From Zhengitettix transpicula (lineage: Eukaryota; Arthropoda; Insecta; Orthoptera; Tetrigidae): a stretch of 64,000 nt of DNA. The stretch covers positions 60,181,501 to 60,245,500 of the forward strand of contig CM073593.1 in NCBI GenBank assembly GCA_037074705.1, given 5' to 3'. The notes under the pieces were generated by a model. That model did no database searches and was not told the DNA's origin. It saw nothing but the letters and a program-made list of their open reading frames with translations. Below are positions 12,996 to 23,959 of this stretch, in pieces. The position numbers were made by a program, and so were the translations under genes. How positions within the stretch are numbered: position 1 is the stretch's first letter; every line of letters begins with the position of its first letter.

Positions 12996-13590
12996 ACTTT
13001 CCTTCTGATAAAATCACACTAACACTTTCAAATTTCGAAATAGTTGGGTCTCAGCTCTTCATTTCTTCAATACAACTTTATTTCCTTACAAGGACACTGT
13101 GGTTATTCTAGAAACTCATCCCTTTAATCTTACCTTAGGTATCGTTATTCTTATTTATTTTAATCTGTGAACAAACACTGTAGTGAAATATCTCGAAAAC
13201 GTTATTATTTATGCACCCATGAGTTAGTAACGCAAGGCCAAAATAAGAAACTATACTTTTGACACTTGAAGAAAAATTACAGGTAAGAATGACAATATTT
13301 TTAGATCATAGATCACGACAAGGGGAAATATGGAACCTCGTAATTCAAAGAAAGTTGATTAATTTGTTTTGTAAATTTGCTTGTTTATCAGTTGTTACAT
13401 TGCTTTTCTGGAATCAAAATTTTCCTCTTGACACCGTCAACCATTTAGTATAAAATACCCCATTTCAATTTTCCGTTCAGACACAGATTAGGACTTTAAG
13501 AAGTTTATGTTTCGCGGACCGTGCGTTTGATCTTTCTATCATCAAAGAAGTATATTATTGAAATTAATCGCCGTTGTCCATAAACGTCAC
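12996..13590. other. AT-rich non-coding stretch
   Basis: Nothing recognisable was found. The open frame ending at 13111 starts inside the fold-back element and runs through the SINE, so it is not a gene. The frame at 13259-13453 (+) is unrecognised. Confidence 0.4.
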
Positions 13591-13930
13591 ACCTGCGAAG
13601 AGTGGGCCATGCAAGGCGATTCCTCATAAATATTGGAGACGAGACCCCGTCCAGGCTGCAAGGGCGCATAAACTAGCCGTATGATATACGACGGAGTAAA
13701 TCTCCCGCATGGGCCGAAGAACGGCGCAAGACGGACTGCGATTTACGACCGAGCTTGCCGTATTTAGCCACTGAATATTTGATCGTTTAATTCCAGAAGC
13801 TGTCGTCCCGGCAGACAGTTATGGGCACGCAGAGCTCTTCAGGGAATTATTTAATGAAAGTTGGCTGGCCCTCACAGACAATGTTGCGCACATACAGTGC
13901 TGTCCAGAGGAATATTTGCCAGGGAGTTAA
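13590..13930. other. GC-raised island
   Basis: The composition is clearly higher in GC than the flanks, with many CG dinucleotides and no long open frame. No second copy was found in the window. Possible readings are conserved non-coding DNA, an exon too short to recognise, or an old repeat. Confidence 0.3.
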
Positions 13931-15088
13931 ACAGCAATAACGTAAGAACTTGGGGCTCCTGTTTAATATCAAAATTCCCAAGACTGGATTTCGTCAATTT
14001 CTATAGCTCACAAAATTATCCGGCACAGAAAATGATTCTAAATATTTATAAATTAGTGTTTACTTAGTATATAACATTGCGGATCGTCAAAAAAATAATT
14101 CATTTAAATTATTTGACAGAACCGTGTTTTATATTTTGTGTTAAATAATAAAAAAGACATAATAATTTTTTTTCGAGACCATATATTAGTCGTTTTCAAA
14201 TGCATGACTTTCGTAATTTTACAATATATACAGTTACCTTATACCTCCCACTTACATATCTAAAAGTGATCATACGTGCAAGATTAGACAGAGCAAACAA
14301 CGATATATAAACAAATTAGGAAAGAAATTTATTGTAAAATCAATTAGTTTTCCATTAACAAAATTGAGTGAACTGAAGTGGAAAATAAAATAATATTTTA
14401 ATAAGGGTACCGTTTTTAAATTTAGTTTAATCTTTATGTTATTGCAATGAAGTGAAAGGCAATTAGCTGCAGGACGCTATTTATAGTATATTTGATAGTT
14501 AATCTTCATTAATATTAAATACTAAGGTTTACGGGTGAAATGGAACGATTTTTCCCTTATTTATTTTATGTCCTTGTAGGTATACAGTTTGTGTGCCTTC
14601 ATTGTCTGAATTATAAAAAATATTTCCACCGGGCTTTGCACAATTTAATTAAATAAATCTGTCTATAAACGGAAATGACGCAATGATGAGAATCTGAAGA
14701 AAATCAATGTTAAGAAAGTATTTATTGGGTTGTGGTTCCGACGAAAAAAACAATTCACGTAAATGAACAACTATGATGGACAATATCACTATTAATATGA
14801 ACTTCTCTCTCCAATTAGATATATTTATGTGAAATTCTAAAAAAAATGTTTAATTTTAAACGAATCCTAAAACTTTGGGGAGTGATTATGGTTTGGCCCA
14901 CAAATCGAAATAGAATTTTGCTTTAATTTATTCACCTCACTGACTTTAAAAAAAGAAAACTATTTCACATTAAGTTAAATTAAAAGTATCAATATTTGAA
15001 AGATAGTTTTTCATTATTAACTTACCCGTAATTTTTTAACGTAATAATTATAAAATAATTATAATGTTTGAACAATAAATTTTATAAT
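13931..15088. other. AT-rich non-coding stretch
   Basis: No gene or recognised repeat was found. The frame at 13861-14067 (+) overlaps the edge of the GC-raised patch and has no identifiable domain. Confidence 0.45.
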
Positions 15089-15326
15089 TTTAATAATAAG
15101 AAAGAAAGACAAATTCAGACAAAAGAAGTGATAATATAAATACCATACAACCTTGTTTCTTCCTTCAGGTGCAGAAAAACGTAAGAGCATATAGAGAGAC
15201 AAGTGCACGAGTCAGTTGACAAAACTCAAAAGCTTTTTCTTCACCTGAAGAAAGAAACAAAGCATCCAGAAACGCTATGGTATTTATATTATCACTTCTT
15301 TTGTCTTTATCTAACTTATTATTAAT
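15089..15326. mobile_element. Family C fold-back element, copy C2
   Basis: The left arm, from TTAATAATAAGAA through CAGACAAAAGAAGTGATAA and TATAAATACC, pairs with a right arm that ends TTATTATTAA and contains TTATCACTTCTTTTGTCT. A second paired block, TTTCTTCCTTCAGGTG against CACCTGAAGAAAGAAA, lies inside. The centre has GTTGACAAAACTCAAAA, shared with C1. There is no coding capacity. The terminal TTAATAATAAG blocks are imperfect, so the exact ends are approximate. Confidence 0.7.
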
Positions 15327-15519
15327 TTTCTATCCGAAGTAAATTTTTCAATTTATTTCATAATGTTCCCTACGAAATAAATTTTCTGATGTAATCTTCA
15401 AACGAACCATCATGTTTAAATGCTTACACATTATAAGAGAATAAGTAAATTCAAAGCATAAAAAATGTTACTATAAGCGATATATTCATGTTCATTTTCT
15501 GGAGTAAATTTTCAGCTTC

Positions 15520-15860
15520 TTCCTTAACGCTCGCAGCACGATAGAGACTGGAGCGATTAATTCGAACACCTGTACGGGGGATTTTCTATTTTAATTACTT
15601 CCGACGTTAACGATACGCACCTTGCGCGTTCCACAAATTCAGTGCAAGGATTAAGAGCGTTCAGTGGAAGCATTTCTCCAGCGGAGCGAGCCAGATTTAT
15701 CAAGGGGATTTACGGTCGGTCCATGCTACGCTCGATAACACATGGGCCATATGCTCTAAGGTCTTATGTGTTATGTTAAATCCGATGTAATGAATTTCGT
15801 ATTTGCATTTCACATCCGAAGGTAATGCATTCAAAGCGGGACTGTAACTGAATAGGGTGA
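15520..15860. other. GC-raised island with an octamer motif
   Basis: The patch is GC-raised and non-coding, with ATTTGCAT (the POU-type octamer) at 15801-15808. No open frame of note and no copy elsewhere were found. A regulatory role is inference only. Confidence 0.3.
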
Positions 15861-17696
15861 ATATAGCGACGTCAAGCAGAGTTTTCTCTGTTTAATGATC
15901 GAAAAATTTAATACTCATTCATCATTTGGAAGATAAAGCTTCTAAATATTATTTGAAAATGGACATTTCATGGTAATAACAAGCCTACCATAATTTAATA
16001 TTTTTATTCTTTCACAGTAACCAAACGAGCAATTCTCAAATTAGCAAAATGCCGCGTAGGTAATATCGTATTTTGATGCCTATAACTCTGTAGTAGTTTT
16101 GAAGTAAATTGAAAAATAATATATTTATTTTCCATGGTTAAATAAGTGCAATTCGAGTTAATATGATTCTCATACTCGTCATAATTAATATTACGTTACG
16201 CATTTAACATTATCGGCTTCTTAACGAATATTTTCATTAAATCTGACCATCTGTAAATATCGTGTAGTTTAGAAGAACTAAATCTTTATAATGATGAAAG
16301 TATCTACAATTAGTTAATATATTTTTATATAACGGAAATAAGAATATTAATTACACTGATACAGGTTAATTTAAAACTGAAACTTTAAGAACGTTCAAAG
16401 GTGTGTAAAAACTGACGAAATAAATTATAAATATAAATTAAATGATTTCTCGTAAACCGAATAATAAATTGACACGAAGATAGTAAAATCTTGAAGAATT
16501 TTTGTTTAAAATTTTGGCTATATATTAAACGAAGTGAGATTATCGATAAATTTTTTAATAATAGCGTTTTTTAATTTTTTCTTAATACTCCTATGTAGAA
16601 ATCAATTTTATTAAACAGCTACGAAACTGTATCTCTCTGTTTTTAATTTAATTTTTTTCATCATTCTAAAGTGTATCTCTAATTAATATTTTTAAAATAT
16701 TTGGAAAATAATTACTGGTTTAAAGCATGGAGTGATTCGAGTGTTACTATAAAAAATATCGTAAAATAGCTAACGTTGTGGGAATTTCCAAAGAAGGAAA
16801 TGAAGTGATATTATTCTGACGGTCATGATGCAGTTATACGTGCAATATTTGAAGAGTTATTGTTTCATGAAGTCACACGCTTTACTTGGTAATGAGTATT
16901 GAACTTTTTTTTATATAACCGTTTATGATTTTTAAGCTTCCCATATCGTAGTTTTCTTTCCGCAGTTCTCTTAACAAAGGCATGCCGTCCCGCATAATAT
17001 GTTCGAAGTTTGTACGAACAATTTACGGCTCTCCGAGGGAGCAATATTTCAATCCAACGAAGAGAGGAAGAGCACGGCTTTGGAGAACTTACACTGTTAT
17101 TCATCAGAGAGGTTTATAGTACCTAGCTAACTAATGAGACGCCCTCGGTGCAGTCTTGCGGAATTCATTTACGAAATATGTGTCTTGCTGAATTGTCTAA
17201 AACATTCTTCTACTTCATTTGTTATTTCTCCTTATAAATGTTAATGTAAAGGCAAATCCTGAGAACCACCTACAAATAGTTACTACATGCCTGCTCATGA
17301 AACTCTTATAATTTATCCCGATCATACATATAATTTATTAATATTCCTTGTAGATTAATTTTTCATGATTTTTAGATAGGGATTAATTATTAATATCAAT
17401 ACATAGTTAGCTCTGAAGTCTAAAACTGTAAAAATTACAAATAACAGAAAAAAATATAAGTTACACAATAGATATTTATAAACATGGATAAATAGTAGAG
17501 TACATAATTTAAAAAATAATTTGAAAACATATCAATAAGAACACAGAGAAGAGGCAAAGTATTTTGACAAAAATAATTTTTTTCGGAAATAGGCGACTGT
17601 AAGACTCGTTGGACGACCAATATTTTAATTAAATAAGGATTTGTAAAGAAAGTATAGGCTGGATATACAAATTAAACATATTAGGTCAATTAAAAT
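15861..17696. other. AT-rich non-coding stretch
   Basis: Mostly very AT-rich. A mildly GC-raised patch at about 16860-17140 contains an unrecognised 79-codon frame on the minus strand. Nothing here supports a gene or a named element. Confidence 0.4.
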
Positions 17697-18003
17697 GATT
17701 AAATTCTTGAAATCCATCTGAGCCTAACACACTCTTGTCCTCCAGAAAATACTCGCAAGTGTGATTTAAAAATAATAAGAAATATAGTCAAATACAGACA
17801 AAAGAAGTGATCATATAAATACCACGCAACGTTTCTGGAAACTTTATTATGGTTCAATGATTACTAGTCAACTGCATTACTTATATTATCACTTATTTTG
17901 TCTATATTTGGCTGTCTTTCTTCTTATTATTATTAAATTACACTTGCCAGTACTTTCTACAGAACAAGAATGTGTTAGGTTCAGACGGATTCGAGAATTT
18001 ATC
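17697..18003. mobile_element. Family C fold-back element, copy C3, with extended arms
   Basis: The left arm (17697-17818) and right arm (about 17884-18003) pair over roughly 120 bases. The inner part is the family C terminal sequence, with CAAATACAGACAAAAG on the left and its complement on the right. The outer part (GAGCCTAACACACTCTTGT on the left, ACAAGAATGTGTTAGGTTC on the right) is absent from C1 and C2. About 60 bases separate the arms. Transcription would give a long hairpin RNA. It has no coding capacity. Confidence 0.7.
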
Positions 18004-18134
18004 AACGAAAAATATCAACCATTTATAAGAATAGTTTAACATTTCTTCACAAATACGTGTCAAATACTAAAATTGATTTATAGTCGCATCCACAGCTCCA
18101 ACTATTAACGACTTATTAACGGAAATCATTTTTC

Positions 18135-18248
18135 CCCGTCGGAGCCCTGATTTGACGAGAGTCCATGCCTTCGCCGGGATTCTAACTCGAGACCTTTGCG
18201 TAACAAGGCAGTCACGCTGACCCCTATACCACAGTCTTGTAATGCAAC
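18135..18248 (-). repeat. tRNA-like SINE head, minus strand
   Basis: Read on the minus strand, an A-box-like TGGTATAGGGGTCAGCG is followed about 30 bases later by a B-box-like GAGTTAGAATCCCGG. This is the spacing of a tRNA-type internal polymerase III promoter. There is no paired acceptor stem, so it is not a working tRNA. The body downstream differs from the SINE at 12320-12995, so this is a second tRNA-derived family. The 99-codon minus frame at 18067-18366 simply runs through it. Confidence 0.55.
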
Positions 18249-20409
18249 AACTTCTCACATTCCAGGACAACTCCGCCTTTCTTTCCCAATAAACCATGTT
18301 TGTGTAATTCTCATCCCAGACATCTAAAATAATAGAAAGTTGTACGTAAAAATTATGTTCTATCAATTTCTGCCACTAAAACTTCATTCTTGATCATACT
18401 AAATCGGTTGCAGTGTTAACTTACTTTAACTACATATAAAGAACTCATTAATCAAGGGCTTAAAACCTCAAAGATGAGTTAATTGCCTATCTCCTTAAAA
18501 ATCTATTCTATAGTATACATGTCATAATAATGAAACACATTACAGCAAAACTTATTTTATTCCCTTGCATAATTTCGTCTTTAAATCTTCCAAATATAAA
18601 TAATTAACACCAATATTTTAATAAATAAATAAATTTAATTGACTCTTAAAAAAATTAGTAAATTGGTTTGTTTTAATTTTTATACCTTCTGTTGACACAA
18701 CAGAAAATGAGCGACGTGGATAAAATGTGTGTTGCGTGATGCATTCAGGAAGGGGCGCTTAATTTTAGTGAAGTGCAATTTACATTAGAGCAAACGCAAT
18801 TGATTACTAAGTGAATAAGGTTTTTTAAATTCTGTAAAAGATTTATAGCTTTAATTAAATTGATCTCTGTTTGAAAAAGGTTCCTACAATTAAATTGAAC
18901 CAAAAATAATTAAAGCATATCTTAACCAGAATATTTTACGTTTTTCGGTTACAGCTATAAGCTTTCAATTGCGTTATCTCCAGAATAATATTTCCTGGAA
19001 GTTCACCAAATTTGTCAGGCCTATTAAATATTCACTCAGTTTTTCTAGTACTTGATAATTAATTTTTGTCCAAATTTGATTACTTTGATTTCATGACTCT
19101 ATCACCAATTTAAGAGAAATATTTTCTGATACTTATTATACGATTCTGACAGAACTTGAAATCTGACAATTTAATTAGATGAAACTATAGTAAAATAATA
19201 GTGGATTTGATGCATACATGTTCACAGAATTATATTTAACAGAATACAATTTTTTAGGTGATTATTTAATACCTTGATGTTAATTTTAGTGAGAGCTCCA
19301 CTAATACTAGTTTGTATTTAACAATAACTGTGTTTCATTGGCATATATCTGTGTATGTTTGATCAATTCTAAAATAAGAATAAAGATAATAGTTCTTAGA
19401 ACTATAGGAATAAAATGATGATTTTCGTTATTTTAAATATCTCCCTTAGTTGTCTGAGAGTTAAAAAATCAAAAATTATGTCAAATTAGGATTTATTATT
19501 TTTTTCTTTTTATTAAATCTTGTAAAGCAAATTTGATTTACTGCAATTATTTATCTCTGTGTTTAAAGTAATGTTTGTGAAAGCATGGATCAGAATGCCA
19601 TATGGGATTGGCTGGTTCTAAATGTATTCCGCCAAAGATCCAAATTACGTTAACACGCTTTAATATCAGTGAATCCTATTACACATAGCCGAGATCCATC
19701 TCCTTGATTAGGCACGACCTGTTTTCGGGGTATTATGTTAATTATAAATCTAGTTCGGGCTTAATAACTTAAACCATGTAATCCCATCCTATCCGAACCT
19801 GTTAAAACAAACTATAATTGGGGATGTAGTAAGACATACAATCATGAGCTAGAATTCTAGTTGTGATGAACGTATTTCTGCGATAAATTATCTGAAACAA
19901 GCTGCGATTCATCTGGTGAATCCTAATATGGATAAAAAAAAACAAATAAATCATTTTTATATTTACAATTGACAGTCCATTGGTAATTTTAAATACCCTT
20001 CTGACGTCAGCACATACTTTAAATAAATATTTATGGTTAGAATACAATCAAAAAATAATTATTCATCCCACACCGATTCATTTAATGTACAGAACATTGT
20101 TTTCAATTCGAGGATCGATGGGGTCATGATTTTTCAGGGACCTACAGAATTAATTTTACTTGAATAATCTTACATGCATTTACCTCGAAGTCAATGAAGA
20201 CCAGTGCTTACAAACTCTTAAAAATTTAATGAATAAAATATTTTATTTTTTCACAATTATCCTGATCCTGCTTAAGTATCTTGAAAAATTAATAACATAC
20301 GTTTATAATTATGAAGAAGTTCTATAAAACTTTATTTAGATAGTAACATTTTAAGTTTTCATCTCCTTGTTGAAAAACACACAATATCCTATATTTTGAT
20401 TGCAATCAT
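18249..20409. other. AT-rich non-coding stretch
   Basis: No gene was found. A slightly GC-raised patch lies at about 19590-19780. Open frames here are short and unrecognised. Confidence 0.45.
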
Positions 20410-20422
20410 TTGGAGCAATTAT
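20410..20422 (+). repeat. Left target duplication of family B copy 1
   Basis: TTGGAGCAATTAT at 20410-20422 reappears, with one extra T, at 20949-20962 immediately after the A-rich tail of the element. Confidence 0.65.
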
Positions 20423-20948
20423 GGAGGATAAAGCCTGCGAGAGGATTCTCTCGCAGGTAACCTGCGATGGATGTTCTCTCGCAGGCAGAACATTTTAGGA
20501 GAGATACGAAGGGGCTACCTTTGGGCATGCCTTTTCCTCTCCGTTTTTGAACTAAGGTTCCCACAAGTCGAGGCACCTCGGCCTGTTCTGAGAGGTGTAT
20601 GTTTCGGGGTCACAGCCCTTGGGCATACAGTAAGAGTTGTTCGCTATTCCCATTGGAATAGTCGGCCAGCTGCCTCCTAAACTGGTCGAGACACGGAGAA
20701 GGTAATCCTGCGACCCCACAGCAGACTCCTCTCCCGACCTACACGATGCAGGTTTTTCTAGGGTTTTCCCTGCATTTCTTTAGGCGAATACCGGGTAGGA
20801 TCCATAAAATATAGCCCGGGGGCCCTAGTTAACCCTTGGCTACCTTCCTCTACCCTTCCGCATCCCCCCTTTCAAACCCCTTCCTATTCTTTTAAATGGG
20901 AGTTGCCCAACGTGGATTACCCTCATGTAGCCTGTTGTCCTAAAAAAA
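20423..20948 (+). mobile_element. Family B A-tailed element, copy 1 (full length)
   Basis: This is an element of about 525 bp that begins with a short hairpin region (GCCTGCGAGAG against CTCTCGCAGGC). It then has ordered conserved blocks: GAACTAAGGTTCCCACAAG, GGTGTATGTTTCGGGGT, GAATAGTCGGCCAGCTGCC, ACCGGGTAGGATCC, GGGGGCCCTAGTTAACCC and CTACCTTCCTCTACCC. It ends CTCATGTAGCCTG followed by an A-run. An A-tail and a 13-bp flanking duplication imply target-primed reverse transcription. No frame is conserved among the copies, so it is a SINE-like element or the 3' end of a longer LINE. I see no convincing tRNA-type A and B boxes. Confidence 0.75.
20433..20485 (+). repeat. Duplicated hairpin at the 5' end of family B copy 1
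   Basis: The arms GCCTGCGAGAG and CTCTCGCAGGT are followed by a second set, AACCTGCGA and CTCTCGCAGGC. Copy 5 (from 53005) has only one hairpin at the same place, so copy 1 has an internal duplication. Confidence 0.6.
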
Positions 20949-20980
20949 TTGGAGCAATTTATTATGAAAATCAATCCTGA

Positions 20981-21227
20981 CCTTGGGCATACGGTAAGAG
21001 TTGTTAACTGTTACTATTGGAACAGTCGGCCAGCTGCCTCCTAAACTGGTTGAGGTACGGAGAAGGGATTACTGCGTACTCAATTACCTGATTCAGTTTT
21101 TTTAGGCTTAGTCCTATCCTATACCTAGGCGGATACCGGGTAGAATCCTTAGTTAAGCCTCGGCTACCTTTCTCTACCCTGTGCTATTAACGTGGATTAT
21201 CTTCATGTAGCCTGTTACTTTAAAAAA
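20981..21227 (+). mobile_element. Family B element, copy 2 (5'-truncated, in tandem)
   Basis: It starts within the family B sequence at CCTTGGGCATACGGTAAG and runs through GTCGGCCAGCTGCCTCC, ACCGGGTAGAATCC and CTTCATGTAGCCTG to an A-run. The 32 bp between copies 1 and 2 (20949-20980) is matched by 21228-21259 after copy 2, about 22 of 32 positions ungapped. This suggests that copy 2 inserted immediately downstream of copy 1. Confidence 0.68.
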
Positions 21228-21259
21228 ATGGAGTAATAATTTGTGAAAGAAAGTCCTGA

Positions 21260-21870
21260 ATGAAAAACGATGTAGAAATTAGATGAAACTTTGTTTCTTC
21301 CTTCCCGTATACAATGAGTAATATTATTCATTTAAAGTTGTCTTTTTATTTATATAAGTCAATTAAACCTGCGACTGTTTGCTATAATTACATAAATGCG
21401 TCAGTAAAAGTTATAAAAAGAACGTCTGAGAAATCATATCTTTGTAGAGAAATGACCAATGAAGTCCAAACAAGTATAATACTTCCGTGGCTACATCTAC
21501 ATTTAAATAAATACAAGCAGAAAGACAATACGTTTCGTCTCGAAATTGGAATTTATCCAGTGAACTTATAAAGTTTGTAAAATATGAGACAATAAATAAT
21601 TTTTGTGGTAAAAATTTCTTCATTAATGTTCTTTTTAATGCTTTATGATTGTATAAAGTTCCAAGTGCTTCACTTAATAGGTTTCTAAAATGTTTAATAT
21701 TATAGAAATTAATTTTGAAAGTATTAGAATGCTTTGTAGGGTTGCCATGCTAGTTATAACCAATATAGCTTTCGCTGGCTTATTGACTTTTATATTTATA
21801 TATTTTGTTATTATACGTCAGATACAATACCAATTTTAACGTGATTGTTATTAACTTATCCGTAAAACGA
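21260..21870. other. AT-rich non-coding stretch
   Basis: An 85-codon frame at 21314-21571 (+) and an antisense 70-codon frame have no recognisable domains. Nothing else was seen. Confidence 0.4.
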
Positions 21871-22150
21871 CAGTCACACCAGTAATCGCAATCCCTCGTC
21901 CCTGCATATGAATGTTTATTGAAACCGGCGCGCTCTGTGTCAATGTGCAGAATGCATTAGGCGGCGTCGGTTGGTTTGCCATTGAGATAAAGGCCCTGAC
22001 GGATTGTTCACCAAGTGGCGCGCGACATCCAATAACTCACTATGACGTGTACACTTAACGCGCGTCTGTCACGCACTGACCGTTGCGTGAGCGGCGCCGG
22101 GATTGTATTTGCATAACTAGCAGGCACGCAAACCAAAACTTCTGCAACTC
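21870..22150. other. GC-raised, CG-rich island with an octamer motif
   Basis: One of the most CG-rich patches in the window, with several GGCGCG-type clusters between 21920 and 22100 and ATTTGCAT at 22107-22114. There is no open frame of note. It could be a CpG-rich regulatory element or an unmethylated promoter region. No TATA or splice evidence ties it to a gene. Confidence 0.35.
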
Positions 22151-22380
22151 TACCATTGAATAGAGGTCCCTCTCAACGGAAAAATGTAAAGTAAGGTAAT
22201 GATTTAAATTTATCGAGACAAGCACTTCTTGTTGAGAAATTTTAGTCAATCTAAATGCAACGTAGAAAGAAAGAATTTAAGAAAATTCATATAATTTGTG
22301 TAGTATTTGAAAAGAATATACAGATGACAGAAGCTCATGTTGAAAGTGTTCAAAGGAAATTGTATAATTTTGTGAGTTGG

Positions 22381-22913
22381 AGATCTTGAGCAAACGGTAA
22401 ATTCACAATGGAATAGTCGGCCAGCTGTCTCAACTGTTCGAAGCACGGAAAAGGGTATGTTGCGCCACCCCCCCACCCCCCACCCCCAGCAAACACGCCA
22501 TCGAACTAAGGTTCCCACAAGCCGATGCACCTTGGCCTGTTTTCAGAGGTGTATGTTCCGGGGTTACAGATCTTGGGCATACCAATTGGAACAGTCGGCC
22601 AGTTGCCTCCTAATTCGGTCAAGGCACGGCGAGGGGAAAGCTGCGACCCCGCAGCGAACCTCTCTCCCGCCATCGGAAGGGCGTGGGACAAGTACCCAAT
22701 GCCCGACCTATATGATGCATGTTTTCTAGGGTTTGGCCTGCATCACTTTTAAGCGAATGCCGAGTAGGATCCTTAAAGCTAACCTGAGGGCCCTAGTTAG
22801 CCCATGGCTGCCTTACTCTCCCCTTCCGCATCCACCCGTTCAAATCCCTTCCTATGCTATTAAAGGGGAGTTGCCATCACGTGGATTACCATCAAGTAGC
22901 CTCTAAAAAAATT
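22381..22913 (+). mobile_element. Family B element, copy 3 (rearranged)
   Basis: A partial segment at 22381-22456, starting at the family's CTTGGGCATACGGTAA equivalent, is followed by a C-rich tract (22463-22489). From GAACTAAGGTTCCCACAAG at 22504 a long copy then runs to the A-run at 22905-22911. The block containing AGTCGGCCAG therefore occurs twice. Overlapping frames within the copy (22457-22729, 22525-22752 and 22506-22691) are not conserved in the other copies. Confidence 0.7.
22463..22489 (+). repeat. C-rich tract at a family B junction
   Basis: A run of C interrupted by single A residues separates the partial and long parts of family B copy 3. Confidence 0.8.
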
Positions 22914-23640
22914 GGTTTCAATAAAAATGAAGAATATATATTATAAAAGCAAAAAGGATACATAATATTCAGGCAGAATAAAAGATCCTAGGTTGTTGAC
23001 ACAGACCCAATAAGAGTAAATAAACATCTAAAATTTCATAAAAATAAAAGAAATACATAACATTTATAGTCATGTTTGGACCAACTATATCAAGAAAATG
23101 ACTTAAAAAGAATAATTGTCTATACCGTAACAATTACTTCACGTAATTTAATGTGCCAATTGCCATTTCTGAGAAAGACAAAAACGTGAACGGAATTATT
23201 CTTTGCCACTTCTACAGACTTTGAACTTGCGTGGCCATGAAATCTTACGTAAAACAGTGCGGGTATCGGAAGTTCTTAGTTTCTAGACGTCTGTGATCAC
23301 TCATCTTCCAACTAAACTTCACTGTTTAATTCTCCCTAAGCCGCTATTTAACAGTATAACTGTTTTTATGTCTACTCATGCCATAGGAAGAGTAACTGAT
23401 AAAGAATAAATTAAATTTATCTCATTGACTGATCTATTTGAATATTGACATCTAAATAATTGTAAAAATATATATTCTTTAACTATAATTAATAGGATTG
23501 TTAATTATGAATAGTTGAAAATCCCTAATTCAAACATCGTAATAAAACCAAAGTAACTTACGCAGTTAACAAAACCATTCACAAGTACGGCTGCTTGCAT
23601 AATAAAATCTCAGAATCATCAGTAAATGAAAATATTTGTG
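22914..23640. other. AT-rich non-coding stretch
   Basis: No gene or repeat was recognised. Confidence 0.45.
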
Positions 23641-23750
23641 AATTAAGAGCGATTCTGGGATTGTGGGGTGTGTAAAATCTAGAAATTGTGCATGCAGTCC
23701 TCAATTTTCTTTATGCGTCCCCACGTTCTGGTGCAACGCCACCTTGCAAC

Positions 23751-23915
23751 TAACGCCTAAGCAATATTTCCCCGAAATTGATACAGCATACCCCAGACTT
23801 CGTGTATAAAAACCTTCAGCAGCAAACTACCGAGACAGGGTCCTGGCCCGTACCTTCTCTGACACTGATTAGTGGGCGCCAATTCTTTGCCAGCTGCGGT
23901 TAACGTTTGACTTAT
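23751..23915 (+). promoter_or_regulatory. Duplicated block with TATA-like motif, copy a
   Basis: A block of about 160 bp matches 29894-30045 in order and spacing: GCAATATTTCCC, ATTGATAC, CCCAGA, GTATAAAAA, GACACTGATTAGT, GCCAATTCTTT and GCGGTTAACGTTTGACTTAT. The TATA-like GTATAAAAA is at 23803-23811. The copies are diverged, yet the blocks remain, as expected for constrained sequence. No coding frame is shared. It could be a duplicated promoter or enhancer, or an old dispersed repeat. Confidence 0.42.
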
Positions 23916-23959
23916 GGCCCTATTCCCTAACTCTAAAAGAGCCGAATTGCCGCAGACGT

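Noticed and set aside
12365..13111. Frames of 106 (-) and 107 (+) codons
   Set aside because: Both are built from SINE and fold-back sequence.
18067..18366. A 99-codon minus frame
   Set aside because: It runs through a tRNA-like SINE head, whose boxes explain the conserved-looking residues.
22457..22752. Overlapping frames on both strands
   Set aside because: They lie inside family B copy 3 and are not kept open in the other copies.
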